Shown here one piece after another: positions 45,936-54,710 of a stretch of DNA of 64,000 nucleotides. The position numbers and the translations under genes are program-made. Each line of letters begins with the position of its first letter. Within the stretch, counting starts at the first letter, position 1. This DNA comes from Methylobacterium sp. Leaf112 (GTDB lineage Bacteria > Pseudomonadota > Alphaproteobacteria > Rhizobiales > Beijerinckiaceae), in the NCBI RefSeq assembly GCF_001423295.1, contig NZ_LMNG01000031.1, positions 59,862-123,861 on the forward strand, read 5' to 3'. Below the pieces are notes generated by a model, which was given only the letters and a program-made list of their open reading frames with translations, was not told where the DNA came from and made no database searches.

Positions 45936-48900
45936 TCACACCCCGTGGGAGACGGAGCTGTCCGGGGCCTCGTCGCGGGCCCCGACGATACGGCCAAGGA
46001 GGCGGCCGAGGACGTTGCCGAGGCTGTCCATGAGCAGGAACACCGCCGGCACGAACACCAGGGACAGCAGGGTCGAGACGATCAGCCCCGAGATCACCGC
46101 TACCGCCATGGGCGCGCGGAACTCGCCGCCGACGCCGAGGGCCATGGCGGAGGGCACCATGCCGGCCGCCATGGCGAGGGTCGTCATGATGATTGGGCGG
46201 GCGCGCTTGCGGCCGGCATCGACGATGGCGGTGACCCGGTCGACGCCCCGGGCCATCTCCTCGACGGCGAAGTCCACGAGCATGATGGCGTTCTTCGTCA
46301 CCAGACCCATGAGCATCAGGATGCCGATGACCACCGGCATGGAGATGGGCATGTTGAGCAGGAGCAGGCCCAGGATGGCGCCCCCGATGGAGAGCGGCAG
46401 GGAGAACAGGATGGTGAGGGGCTGCAGGAACGAGCCGAACAGCAGCACGAGGACGGCGTAGACCATCATGATTCCGGCGCCCATGGCCATGAGAAACCCC
46501 GAGAACACCTCGCCCATGATCTCGGCGTCGCCCGTCTGGCGGATGGTCACGCCGGGCGGGAGGTTCTTCGCCGTCGGGGTATCGAGAGCCTGGGCGATGA
46601 GGGAGCCCAGCGCATCCGACCCCTCCATGTTGGCCTCCACGGCGACGCGGACCACGCGGTCGTAGCGGTCGATGGCGCCCGGCCCCTGGCCGAGTTCGAT
46701 GTCGGCGACGGCCGCCAGGGGCACGGCGGCGTTGTTCTTGGCCGGAACCTTGAGGGTCTCCAGGCGCGCGACGGTGCCGCGCGCGCTCTCGGGCAGTTGC
46801 ACCCGGATCGGCACCTGCCGGTCGGCGGCGTTGAACTTCGCGAGGTTCAGGCCGATGTCCCCGATGGTTCCCACCCGCACGGTCTCCGCTATGGCATCGG
46901 TGGAGACGCCGAGATCGGCGGCAGAGCCCTCCTTCGGGCGGATGCGGACCTCTGTGCGGTTGAGGGGCGCCGTCGACATCACCGAGACGAGGTGGGGGAT
47001 CGCCGCCATGTCGCGCTGCAGCCGGGCGGCGACCTCCGAGACCACCGCCGTGTCGGGGCCGCCGACCACGAGGGCGAGATCGCGCTGGCCCGAATCGCGA
47101 AGCACCCACGAGCGGATGTCCGGCTCCTCGGCGATGAGGGCCGAGATCTCGGCCTCCACGGCGCCCTGCTTCTTCGTGCGCTGGTTCTTCGGCGTCAGGT
47201 TGACGATGAAGGTCGCGAGGCGCGTCTCCTTCTTACCGCCGACCTGCCGCCCGCCGTCGACGAAGACCGAGACCACCTCCGGCAGGGCGCGGATGCGCGC
47301 CGCCACCCGGTCGGAGGCCGCGATGGTGTCGGCGAGGCGCGCGCCGGGGGCGAGTTCGACCATGAGCAGGGTGCGGGCCATGTCCTGCTTCGGCACGAAC
47401 CCGGAGGGCAGCAGGCCCGTGGAGGCGAGGGAGCCGGCGAACAGGGCCAGACCGACGATCAGGGTGATGAAGCGGTGGCGCACGGACCAGCCGACGAGGC
47501 GGCCGTAGGCCCGCATCACCGGGCCCTCCGCTTCCTCCGCATGGCCATGATCGCGCAAAAGATAGGCAGCCAACATCGGCGTGATCAGGCGTGCCACCAA
47601 AAGCGACATGAAGACCGACACCGCGATGGTGAGGCCGAACTGGATGAAGTAGCGTCCGGCGATGCCGCCCATGAACGAGACCGGCGCGAACACCGCGATG
47701 AGGGTCGCCGTGATGGCGATGACCGCGAGGCCGATCTCGTCGGCGCCGTCGATGGCGGCGCGGTAGGGCGATTTACCGAGCCGCATGTGCCGGACGATGT
47801 TCTCGATCTCCACGATGGCATCGTCGACGAGGATGCCGGTGACCAGGGTGATGGCCAGCAGGGAGATGCCGTTGAGGGTGAACCCCATGGCGTCCATGGC
47901 CCAGAAGGTCGGGAACACCGAGAGCGGCAGGGCAACGGCCGCGATGAGCGTCGCGCGCCAGTCGCGCAGGAACAGGAACACCACGATGACGGCGAGCACC
48001 GCGCCCTCGATGAGGGTGTGCATGGCCGAATCGTAGGAGCCGATGGTGGCCGAGACCGAGGAATCGATCTGCTCGAACACGAGGTCGGGGTAGGTGGTGG
48101 CGAATTCGGCGATCTTCTTCTCCACCGCCGCCGCCACCTCGGCGTCGCTGGCGCCCGAACCGCGCGAGACCGTGAACGCCACCACGGGATTGCCGTTGAA
48201 GCGCGCGAAGGTGCGCGGCTCCTCGTTGGAATCCTCCACGGTGGCGAGGTCGTCGAGGCGCACCTTGCGGCCGCCGGGCAGGACGATGGAGGTGGCCTTG
48301 AGGTCTCGCAGGGTGCGGGAGGCGGCAAGCGTCCGGATCGATTGTTCACGTCCGCCGACCTCGCCGCGCCCGCCCGCCATGTCGGCGGAGGTGATGCGCA
48401 GCTGCCGATTCACGTCCGCCGCCGTGATGCCCAACGCCAAGAGCCGGTCGGGCTGGAGCACCACGCGCATCTCGCGGGCGACGCCACCGACGCGCTCGAC
48501 GCCGCCGACCCCCTTCACCCCCTGGAGGGTGCGGGCGATCTTGTCCTCCACCAGCCAGGACAGGTCGGCCGGCAGCATGGCGGGGGCGGTGACGCCGTAG
48601 ACCAGGATCGGCAGACCGGCGATCTCGACGCGACTGATCACCGGCTCGTCGATGGTGCGCGGCAGGTTGATGCGGATCTTGGAGATCGCGTCCTTGACGT
48701 CGTTGACGGCCCGGTCGGTGTTCACCTCGAGGCGGAACTCGACGGTGGTGACGGACGAGCCCTCGGTGATCGACGAGGTGATGTGCTTGACCCCGCGCAC
48801 GCCCGCGATGGAATCCTCGACCCACTTCGTCACCTGAGTCTGCAGCTCGGAGGGCGCCGCGCCGGCCTGCGTGATCGCCACGGAGACGATGGGTACGTCG

Positions 48901-49025
48901 ACGTTGGGCATGCGCGTGACGGCGAGGCCTCGGAAGCTGAAGAGGCCGAGGACGATGAGCACGAGGAACAGGACAAGGGGGCCGATGGGCTTGCGGATCG
49001 CGTAAGCCGAGATGTTCAGGCGCAT
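45936..49025 (-). CDS. RND multidrug efflux permease (HAE/AcrB-like)
   Basis: 1029 residues. N-terminal TM1 then the standard RMPNVDVPIVSVAITQAGAAP region. TM4 carries the proton-relay motif GILVDDAIVEIENIVRHMR with the two Asp of the drug/proton antiporters, and later GLMTKNAIMLVDFA-like (GLVTKNAIMLVDFA). This distinguishes it from the metal-type pump at 3992-7132. It works with the adaptor gene upstream (81-base gap); an outer-membrane TolC partner must be encoded elsewhere. Confidence 0.94.
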   Translation of the reverse strand: MRLNISAYAIRKPIGPLVLFLVLIVLGLFSFRGLAVTRMPNVDVPIVSVAITQAGAAPSELQTQVTKWVEDSIAGVRGVKHITSSITEGSSVTTVEFRLEVNTDRAVNDVKDAISKIRINLPRTIDEPVISRVEIAGLPILVYGVTAPAMLPADLSWLVEDKIARTLQGVKGVGGVERVGGVAREMRVVLQPDRLLALGITAADVNRQLRITSADMAGGRGEVGGREQSIRTLAASRTLRDLKATSIVLPGGRKVRLDDLATVEDSNEEPRTFARFNGNPVVAFTVSRGSGASDAEVAAAVEKKIAEFATTYPDLVFEQIDSSVSATIGSYDSAMHTLIEGAVLAVIVVFLFLRDWRATLIAAVALPLSVFPTFWAMDAMGFTLNGISLLAITLVTGILVDDAIVEIENIVRHMRLGKSPYRAAIDGADEIGLAVIAITATLIAVFAPVSFMGGIAGRYFIQFGLTIAVSVFMSLLVARLITPMLAAYLLRDHGHAEEAEGPVMRAYGRLVGWSVRHRFITLIVGLALFAGSLASTGLLPSGFVPKQDMARTLLMVELAPGARLADTIAASDRVAARIRALPEVVSVFVDGGRQVGGKKETRLATFIVNLTPKNQRTKKQGAVEAEISALIAEEPDIRSWVLRDSGQRDLALVVGGPDTAVVSEVAARLQRDMAAIPHLVSVMSTAPLNRTEVRIRPKEGSAADLGVSTDAIAETVRVGTIGDIGLNLAKFNAADRQVPIRVQLPESARGTVARLETLKVPAKNNAAVPLAAVADIELGQGPGAIDRYDRVVRVAVEANMEGSDALGSLIAQALDTPTAKNLPPGVTIRQTGDAEIMGEVFSGFLMAMGAGIMMVYAVLVLLFGSFLQPLTILFSLPLSIGGAILGLLLLNMPISMPVVIGILMLMGLVTKNAIMLVDFAVEEMARGVDRVTAIVDAGRKRARPIIMTTLAMAAGMVPSAMALGVGGEFRAPMAVAVISGLIVSTLLSLVFVPAVFLLMDSLGNVLGRLLGRIVGARDEAPDSSVSHGV

Positions 49026-49106
49026 CGGTCAGGGTGCTTCTGCGAGAGAATACGGCATGCGTTCAGGCAGGTTCGTGTTCGCAGGCCGGATCGAGGTATT
49101 GCGACC

Positions 49107-50333
49107 CTACGGAACGCCGGCCTCAGCGGTGGCCAGCGGCGAAGGCGTCGCCGCCACGAAGGCGGCCGGGCCGGCGACCGCGATGGGGCGCACGCGGTCG
49201 CCGTCTCGCAGGAAGGAGCCGGCGCGGGCGACCACCTGCTCGCCTTCTGCGAGGCCCTGGCGGACCTCGATGCTGTCGTCGTCGGACAGGCCCGTGCGGA
49301 CCAGGCGGGACTCGACCCGGTCGCCAGTCACGACCAGCACGGTACTGCGCCGATCGGCGCCGTAAAGGATGGAGGCCTGGGGCACGGTGACGTCGCGGGT
49401 GCGGGCGAGTTCGACGCCGCCGCGCGCGAAGGTGCCGATGCGCAGGCGCGAGTCGGCGTCGAGGCGCACCCGAACCTTGCCGAGCCGGCTCGCCTTGTCG
49501 ACCTCCGGATAGATGGCGCGCACGCTGCCCTCCACCCGCTCGCCGTCGCCGAGTACGATCCAAGCGGGCTTGCCCTCCAGGATCTGCGGCAGCCTGGTCT
49601 CGATGACCTCGCCCTCGAGCTCGATCTCGCCGCGGGCGATGAGGCGGAACAGGGGCTCGGCCGTCCCCGAGGCTGCCATGCCGACGCGGGCCGTACGACG
49701 GCTGACGATGCCGGCCTCCGGGGCACGGATTTCCGTTCGGGCAAGGCGCAGCTCGAGCTCGTCGCGCACGGCCTGCGCCTGGGCGAGTTCGGCCTTGGCG
49801 ATGATGAGGCCGTTGCGGGCGAACGCGAGCTTGCCCTCCGCCTGGCGCAGCACGGAGGTGCGGCCTTCCAGGATCACGGCGGTGCCATTGCCCGTCTGGA
49901 GCAATTGGCGGGCGCGGTCGTGGGACAGGCGGGCCTCCGTCTCGGCGGCCTTGGCCTGCTCGATGGTGCTCTGGGCCTGGGGCACGGAGGCCGCCGCCTT
50001 GTCGATGAGCGCCTTCTGCTGGGCGAGTTGCCGGTCGATGAGGTCGCGGGACAGGCGTGCCAGGACCTGGCCGCGCTCGACCCGCATGCCTTCCTCCGCG
50101 AGCACTTCGGTGATGCGGGTGCCGTCGATCTCCGGCGTCACCAGGATTTCGTCGCGCGGGACCAGAGTTCCGGTGACCGTCACGGTCTCGACGATCTCGC
50201 GACGCTGGGCCTCGACCACACTGACGGCGGGGAGGGGCGGGGCCTTCACGGGGGCCACGTCGGCGGATGCCGGGCCGGCAGCGGACAACGACAGGAGGAC
50301 GGCGCCGAGGGTCCGTGCGCGCAACGGGATCAT
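49107..50333 (-). CDS. RND efflux periplasmic adaptor (membrane fusion protein)
   Basis: 408 residues with a signal peptide (LGAVLLSLSAAGPASA). Family motifs: TGTLVPRDEILVTPEIDG, the coiled coil around QLAQQKALIDKAAASVPQAQ, RTEIRAPEAGIVSRR in the lipoyl half, and a C-terminal beta-barrel (QGLAEGEQVVARAG). Translationally coupled to the TetR gene (ATGA overlap). It links the permease to an outer-membrane channel. Confidence 0.93.
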   Translation of the reverse strand: MIPLRARTLGAVLLSLSAAGPASADVAPVKAPPLPAVSVVEAQRREIVETVTVTGTLVPRDEILVTPEIDGTRITEVLAEEGMRVERGQVLARLSRDLIDRQLAQQKALIDKAAASVPQAQSTIEQAKAAETEARLSHDRARQLLQTGNGTAVILEGRTSVLRQAEGKLAFARNGLIIAKAELAQAQAVRDELELRLARTEIRAPEAGIVSRRTARVGMAASGTAEPLFRLIARGEIELEGEVIETRLPQILEGKPAWIVLGDGERVEGSVRAIYPEVDKASRLGKVRVRLDADSRLRIGTFARGGVELARTRDVTVPQASILYGADRRSTVLVVTGDRVESRLVRTGLSDDDSIEVRQGLAEGEQVVARAGSFLRDGDRVRPIAVAGPAAFVAATPSPLATAEAGVP

Positions 50334-50962
50334 CAGGTCGGCTCCGAGGGGGATGGGGCAGGGAGGCGGCCGGCAAGACCGGCCTCGATGGTGGCCCGGA
50401 GATGCGCCGCCGCAGCGGCCGTATCGAAGCCCGGGATCAGGGCCCGGCTGACGACGAGCCCCTTCATCAGGGGATCGAGGATTGCGTAGACCGCGTGCGG
50501 ATCGAAGGCCGGGTCAGTGGCCAGCGCCGCAAGGGTTTCGATGAACCAGTCGCGGGCCTCGGCGTCGGCGCTCTTCGTCATGGCGGCGATGGCCGGGTTG
50601 CGCGTTGCTTCCGACCAGATGTCGAGGCGCAGCACCGCCGCTTCGCGCGTGATCCGCTGGAAATACTGCGTGATGACGCCCAGGAAGGCCGCGCGCCGGT
50701 CGCCCGCCCGCTCCAGGTTCTCGACCAGGACGACGCCGCGCTCGCGCTCGCGCTCGGCCCACCCGAGGATCAACGCCTCCTTGGATTCGAAGTAGCGGTA
50801 GAAGTTGCCCGGGCTCATGGCCGCCTCGCGGGCCAAATCCTGCATGGTGGTGCGGTGGAAGCCATTGCGAACGAAGCAGGCTTCCGCCGCGTCGAGGATG
50901 TGCTCGCGCCGCGCCGCCTGACCGCTCCTCGCGTCGATGACGGTGCCGAGGGCCGCGCTCAC
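50333..50962 (-). CDS. TetR-family repressor of the efflux operon
   Basis: 209 residues. N-terminal TetR HTH: ARREHILDAAEACFVRNGFH, then TTMQDLAREAAMSPGNFYRYF and SKEALI. The rest is a ligand-binding helical domain. The GTG start overlaps the preceding small gene (GTGA) and its stop overlaps the adaptor start, so it is co-transcribed with the pump it is expected to repress. The palindromes at 51251-51286 are its likely operator. Inducer unknown. Confidence 0.92.
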   Translation of the reverse strand: MSAALGTVIDARSGQAARREHILDAAEACFVRNGFHRTTMQDLAREAAMSPGNFYRYFESKEALILGWAERERERGVVLVENLERAGDRRAAFLGVITQYFQRITREAAVLRLDIWSEATRNPAIAAMTKSADAEARDWFIETLAALATDPAFDPHAVYAILDPLMKGLVVSRALIPGFDTAAAAAHLRATIEAGLAGRLPAPSPSEPT

Positions 50963-51222
50963 GAGGCCGTCCCGGAGGACTGAACCATGGCGCAGGCGCG
51001 GGGCTGAAGGTCGAGGTCGGCGCAGACACGGGCCTGCCAGCTGTCCGGCCCGGCGCCGGTCCAGCCGATGAGGGCGAGCCAGCCGAAGGCCAGGGTGCCC
51101 ATCACCACGAGGTTCGCCGGGGTGAAGACCGCGCGGAGGAGCGCCACGGGGCGCCCGGAGGACGGGGCCTCGGTCTCCACGGCGTCGAATTCCGGCCAGC
51201 GGCCACGATGGGGAAGGACCAT
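50959..51222 (-). CDS. Small membrane protein leading the efflux operon
   Basis: 87 residues from the ATG at 51222 (AGGAG six bases upstream). One predicted membrane helix, FTPANLVVMGTLAFGWLALIGW, and a periplasmic or cytoplasmic tail with two cysteines (RVCADLDLQPRACAMV). First gene of the operon, with a leader of roughly 15-20 bases from the predicted promoter. No family recognised. By position it may assist the pump or act as a small regulatory membrane protein. Confidence 0.7.
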   Translation of the reverse strand: MVLPHRGRWPEFDAVETEAPSSGRPVALLRAVFTPANLVVMGTLAFGWLALIGWTGAGPDSWQARVCADLDLQPRACAMVQSSGTAS

Positions 51223-51245
51223 CACCAACTCCTGCTTGTCCCATC

Positions 51246-51274
51246 TGTATAATGAACGTTCATTCTCACGTCAA
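51246..51274 (-). promoter_or_regulatory. Sigma70-type promoter of the TetR-controlled efflux operon
   Basis: On the minus strand TTGACG (51274-51269) and TATACA (51251-51246) are separated by exactly 17 bases. This is close to the consensus for a housekeeping promoter. One operator palindrome fills the spacer and the other overlaps the -35 box, so binding would block RNA polymerase directly. Confidence 0.75.
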
Positions 51275-51286
51275 TGAACGTTCATT
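51251..51286. promoter_or_regulatory. Double TetR operator
   Basis: Two perfect 14-base palindromes, AATGAACGTTCATT, at 51251-51264 and 51273-51286, with centres 22 bases apart (about two helical turns). This size and symmetry are typical of TetR/AcrR operators. The TetR gene is the second gene downstream, so autorepression is expected. Confidence 0.85.
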
Positions 51287-51330
51287 CTACCTCGAGGGCG
51301 AGGGTGCGATCCGGCACGTATCCAGGCGCT

Positions 51331-51948
51331 TCATCGCGCCGGATCAGCCTTGCGAAACACCACGAACAGGTTGTTGGCCGGCATGGCGACATGCTGGGAG
51401 GGGGCGAGGCCGTGGGCTTCGGCAGCACGGATCACGGCCGAAAGGTCGCGCAGCCCCCAGGCCGGATCGCGGGCGCGCAGGTCTGCGTCGAAGGCGGCGT
51501 TGCTGTCCGCGAGCCGTACTCCGTGCTCTCGGAACGGACCGTACAGGACCAGTACCCCGCCCGGCGGCAGCAAGCGGACGGCGCCGGCCATCAACCCTGG
51601 CGTCGCGGCCCAGGGTGCGATGTGAATCATGTTGATGCACACGATGGCATCGGCGCGGGGTATCGGCCAATGCGGCATGGACACGTCGAGGTCCAGCGGG
51701 GGACGGAGATTGGCGAATGCCGCCGCGCGGGTGTGGGCGACGATGCTGCGCCGTGCCACCGGGTCCGGATCGCTCGGCTGCCAGATCAGATGGGGAAACG
51801 TCGCCGCCCAGTGGAGGGCATGCTCACCCGTGCCGCTCGCCACTTCCAGCACGGTGCCGAAGCGCGGCAGAACGCTAGCCAAAGCCGCGCCGATGGGCTC
51901 CCGGTTGCGTGGGACCGCTGGCGCATACAGTGCATCGTCATCCGACAT
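51331..51948 (-). CDS. DUF938-family SAM-dependent methyltransferase
   Basis: 205 residues. Motif I LEVASGTGEHALHWA is followed by WQPSDPDPVARRS and the family's INMIHIAPW segment. The ATG at 51948 has GGAGG eight bases upstream and opens the conserved part; upstream in-frame codons are not supported. The methyl acceptor is unknown. Confidence 0.88.
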   Translation of the reverse strand: MSDDDALYAPAVPRNREPIGAALASVLPRFGTVLEVASGTGEHALHWAATFPHLIWQPSDPDPVARRSIVAHTRAAAFANLRPPLDLDVSMPHWPIPRADAIVCINMIHIAPWAATPGLMAGAVRLLPPGGVLVLYGPFREHGVRLADSNAAFDADLRARDPAWGLRDLSAVIRAAEAHGLAPSQHVAMPANNLFVVFRKADPAR

Positions 51949-52200
51949 CGCCAAACCTCCCATGACGCCGCCGATCATGCGCGTCTGGTCTCAGCATCGC
52001 CTGACACCGCTGCTGAAATGAATCTCCTATTTGAAATGATATAACAGTCGATCTAGAAGTCGTATGTTATACGTTGGTGTTCTGCCGTCCCGACCCGGCT
52101 CCCTTCCCCGAGCCGCTCGATGCCGTCGCACCAGCCGACCTCGCCGGCCTACGGGCGGAGGAGGCCGTTTCACGGTTGCGGTCCTGACGAGCCTAGCAGC

Positions 52201-52932
52201 TCAAGTTTCCACCGTTGCGCGAAGGAAAGCCACCGCCTGGGCGACGATCTCCGGCTGGTGGGCGTGCGGGCCGTCATACTCGACCGCCGTCACGGCGTAG
52301 CCGGCGGCACGCAGGCGTGCGACGTGGACGCGGGCGCTGCGGTCGATGGGGATCTGTTCGTCGCGTGTGCCGTGGGAAACGAAGATCCGGGGCGCACCGA
52401 CCTGCAGGTGTACGGACAGGAACCCGGCCGAGGATGCGACGACGTGGGTGACCACGTCGCCGTTGGCGAGGCCGAGGGACAGGGCGTAGCTGCCGCCGTC
52501 GGAATGCCCCGCGAAGACGAGCCGCGCCGGATCGAGGGGAAACCGCGCCGCCACCGCCGCCAGGGCCACGGACAGGCGCTCCCGATCCGGGCCGTGGCCG
52601 CCGATCACGAGATCCCAGGTCGGGAACAGCGATTGGGGCGCCAGCAGCAGGAACCCCTCCGCCGCCGCATGGGCCTCAAGCATCGGCAGGATCCGCTCCG
52701 CGCTGCCGCCGCCGCCGTGGAACAGCACCACCAACGGCACGGGTCGGCCGGGCGCCAACCCCTCGGGCACCACTAGGACAGCGTCACGATTGTCGAACAG
52801 GCCGAGGGCGTGCCGGCCGGGCGGCAGGGGCGTCGTCGTCGGCAGGCGATGGGCGAAGCCGAGTCGCCCTGTGAGCTCCGGCGCGAGGGCGACGGCGTCG
52901 GGTTCCGTCGGGCCGGCGAGAGTCCGGGTCAT
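52201..52932 (-). CDS. Alpha/beta hydrolase (carboxylesterase/phospholipase-like)
   Basis: 243 residues. Oxyanion motif FHGGGGSA near residue 71, nucleophile elbow AGHSDGG (Ser144), acid in SHGTRDEQIPI and His in DGPHAHQPEI. No signal peptide, so likely cytoplasmic. Its start overlaps the stop of the SnoaL-like gene upstream by 4 bases, so the two are coupled. Substrate unknown; small esters or lysophospholipids are usual. Confidence 0.88.
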   Translation of the reverse strand: MTRTLAGPTEPDAVALAPELTGRLGFAHRLPTTTPLPPGRHALGLFDNRDAVLVVPEGLAPGRPVPLVVLFHGGGGSAERILPMLEAHAAAEGFLLLAPQSLFPTWDLVIGGHGPDRERLSVALAAVAARFPLDPARLVFAGHSDGGSYALSLGLANGDVVTHVVASSAGFLSVHLQVGAPRIFVSHGTRDEQIPIDRSARVHVARLRAAGYAVTAVEYDGPHAHQPEIVAQAVAFLRATVET

Positions 52933-53306
52933 GCGGCGTCCGCCGGGGTGAAGGGTTTGATCTTGAGCTGGTCGATCACCCAGAGCCAGCCGCCATCGGC
53001 CTGCAAGCGCGCCGTCTCCACGGAGATCTGCCCATTGGGCAGGCGCGCGAAGGTCATGGCGAGGTCGCCGTTGCGCAGAGCCGGCAGGGCCTCGACGGCC
53101 GGAAAGTTCGATTTGCGCGCAAGCAGGTCGGCGTAGAACGTCCGGATCTCGGCATGGCCCGTGGCCACGACGGCGCCGGCCGCCACGACGGCCTCGGGTT
53201 CGTAGAGGGCGACCAGACCCTCGACATCACCCGCATTGGCGCGGGCATGGAAGAGGCGGGCGAGGTCTTCGGGTGCCTCGGCGCGTGAGCGGTCGGTCTC
53301 GGGCAT
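52929..53306 (-). CDS. SnoaL/NTF2-like protein
   Basis: 125 residues of the cone-shaped NTF2 fold: LARLFHARANAGDVEGLVALY, PEAVVAAGAVVATGHAEIR, FYADLLAR and the C-terminal WLWVIDQLKIKPF. These proteins are ketosteroid-isomerase-like or accessory binding proteins; catalytic residues cannot be assigned. Coupled to the hydrolase downstream (ATGA overlap). Confidence 0.85.
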   Translation of the reverse strand: MPETDRSRAEAPEDLARLFHARANAGDVEGLVALYEPEAVVAAGAVVATGHAEIRTFYADLLARKSNFPAVEALPALRNGDLAMTFARLPNGQISVETARLQADGGWLWVIDQLKIKPFTPADAA

Positions 53307-53342
53307 CGCTGATGTTCCCTTCGCTGTGATCTCGATTCGGTG

Positions 53343-53921
53343 TCAGCGCAGGCGCCGCCCGGTGCCGTCCGCGACGGTCACCGCCACGGGAATTCCGGCC
53401 TCGACGCTCTGCGACACGGTGCAGAAGCGCTCGAACTGCTCCAGCACCCGGTCGAGGCGAGGCATAGCCTCGGCCGATGCGCCCAGCGCGATGGCGACCT
53501 CGATTCCGCCGATCCGCAGGCGCCCTTCGGCGTTTCGCACGATCCGGCAATGGGCATCCGCCGTCACGCCGCCCGCCTCCTGGCGGAACTTGCCGAGGGC
53601 GAACACCATGGAGGCGCACAGGCAGTTCGAGACCGCCGCCACGAGGAGCTGTTCCGGGCAAGGACCGAACCCCTCACCGGCGGGGGGCGCCTCGTCGACG
53701 GACAGGACCGCGGCGAGGCCGCCGAAATCCACGGTGAAGCGATAGGCCGCGTCCTGGGTGATCCGAATGCCTGGACCACGGCCGGCCGCCGCGTCGACGG
53801 CGGCCGAACCCGCTGACGCTGCCGGACCGAGCGGCGCTTTGGCGCCCGCGAGTGGCGGAGAGCAGGACAGCTCCTCCGAGGCGGGCAGGCTGGTCGGTTG
53901 ACAGTCCGAAATGCTTGGCAT
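53343..53921 (-). CDS. OsmC-family thiol peroxidase-like protein
   Basis: 192 residues from the ATG at 53921. The OsmC core is in the second two-thirds: GPCPEQLLVAAVSNCLCAS carries the redox cysteines near the family position, followed by HCRIVRNAEGRLRIGGIEV and FERFCTVSQSVEAGIPV. A ~55-residue Ala/Gly/Pro-rich extension precedes it, longer than in most OsmC/Ohr proteins, so the true start may be further downstream. Role in peroxide detoxification is inferred from the family. Confidence 0.83.
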   Translation of the reverse strand: MPSISDCQPTSLPASEELSCSPPLAGAKAPLGPAASAGSAAVDAAAGRGPGIRITQDAAYRFTVDFGGLAAVLSVDEAPPAGEGFGPCPEQLLVAAVSNCLCASMVFALGKFRQEAGGVTADAHCRIVRNAEGRLRIGGIEVAIALGASAEAMPRLDRVLEQFERFCTVSQSVEAGIPVAVTVADGTGRRLR

Positions 53922-54136
53922 ACCAAATACCAACAACGGGCGGACAGAAAAAGCAAGTCCTCGTCACGCCCAGGAGACTGGCGTTGCGGCTCTCGTTGCC
54001 GTCGATGTCGAATCAAAGCCCGGAGGAAGCGATCATGCGCGTGACGATCCCTCGACGCCACTTCGTTCCGTCCTTGCTGCACTTGCGAACGTCTGTGGTG
54101 CTGCGCAGCGAAGACACCCTGAGCACGCGCTGAACG

Positions 54137-54610
54137 ATGGTTGATCCCGGTGGAGCCCCCGCACAGGCGTTCGACGTCCTCGGTCTGGTGGAAGCCATCG
54201 GCGATGCCGTGGTGGTGTCCGATCCGTCGGGCGCCATCGTGGTCTGGAACGCCGCCGCCACGCGTATCTTCGGCCACACGGCCGCGGAGGCGATGGGCCA
54301 GTCCCTCGATCTCATCACCCCGGAGCGCCAGCGCCGGCGCCATTGGGACGGCTACTTCGAGACCATGCGGACCGGCATCACCAAGTACGGCGCCGACGTT
54401 CTGCGGGTTCCGGCGATCCACAAGGACGGCCATGCGCTCTCCATCGCCTTCACGGTGGGGCTGTTGCACCGCCCCGACGGCGCGGTGACGGGCATCGCCG
54501 CCATCATCCGCGACGAGACGCGGCGCTGGACCGAGGAGCGCGACCTGCGCCGCCGCGTCGCCGAACTGGAATCCCGTGTCCTGCCCCAGGGCGCGGTGGA
54601 GACGGCCTGA
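54137..54610 (+). CDS. Single PAS-domain protein
   Basis: 157 residues. One PAS domain: [21 protein letters not shown], then [20 protein letters not shown] and [18 protein letters not shown], ending in a PAC-like [12 protein letters not shown], with a short C-terminal coiled coil. No output domain is attached. It lies upstream of formyl-CoA transferase on the same strand (100-base gap), so it may act with that gene or be an independent sensor of redox, light or ligand. Confidence 0.88.
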   Translation: MVDPGGAPAQAFDVLGLVEAIGDAVVVSDPSGAIVVWNAAATRIFGHTAAEAMGQSLDLITPERQRRRHWDGYFETMRTGITKYGADVLRVPAIHKDGHALSIAFTVGLLHRPDGAVTGIAAIIRDETRRWTEERDLRRRVAELESRVLPQGAVETA

Positions 54611-54710
54611 CCGGGCCACAAGCCGCCAAGGCCAACACCAGACCCGCAGCAAAGCGGGCCTTTCAACAGACCAGCGTGTCCGTCACCGACCGATCAGGGA
54701 GAACGCCACC

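Noticed and set aside
45906..50489. A 1527-codon open frame on the plus strand
   Set aside because: It is antisense to the RND pump, adaptor and part of the TetR gene, is rich in Arg/Gly/Asp/His in the manner of high-GC shadow frames, and has no domain or motif.
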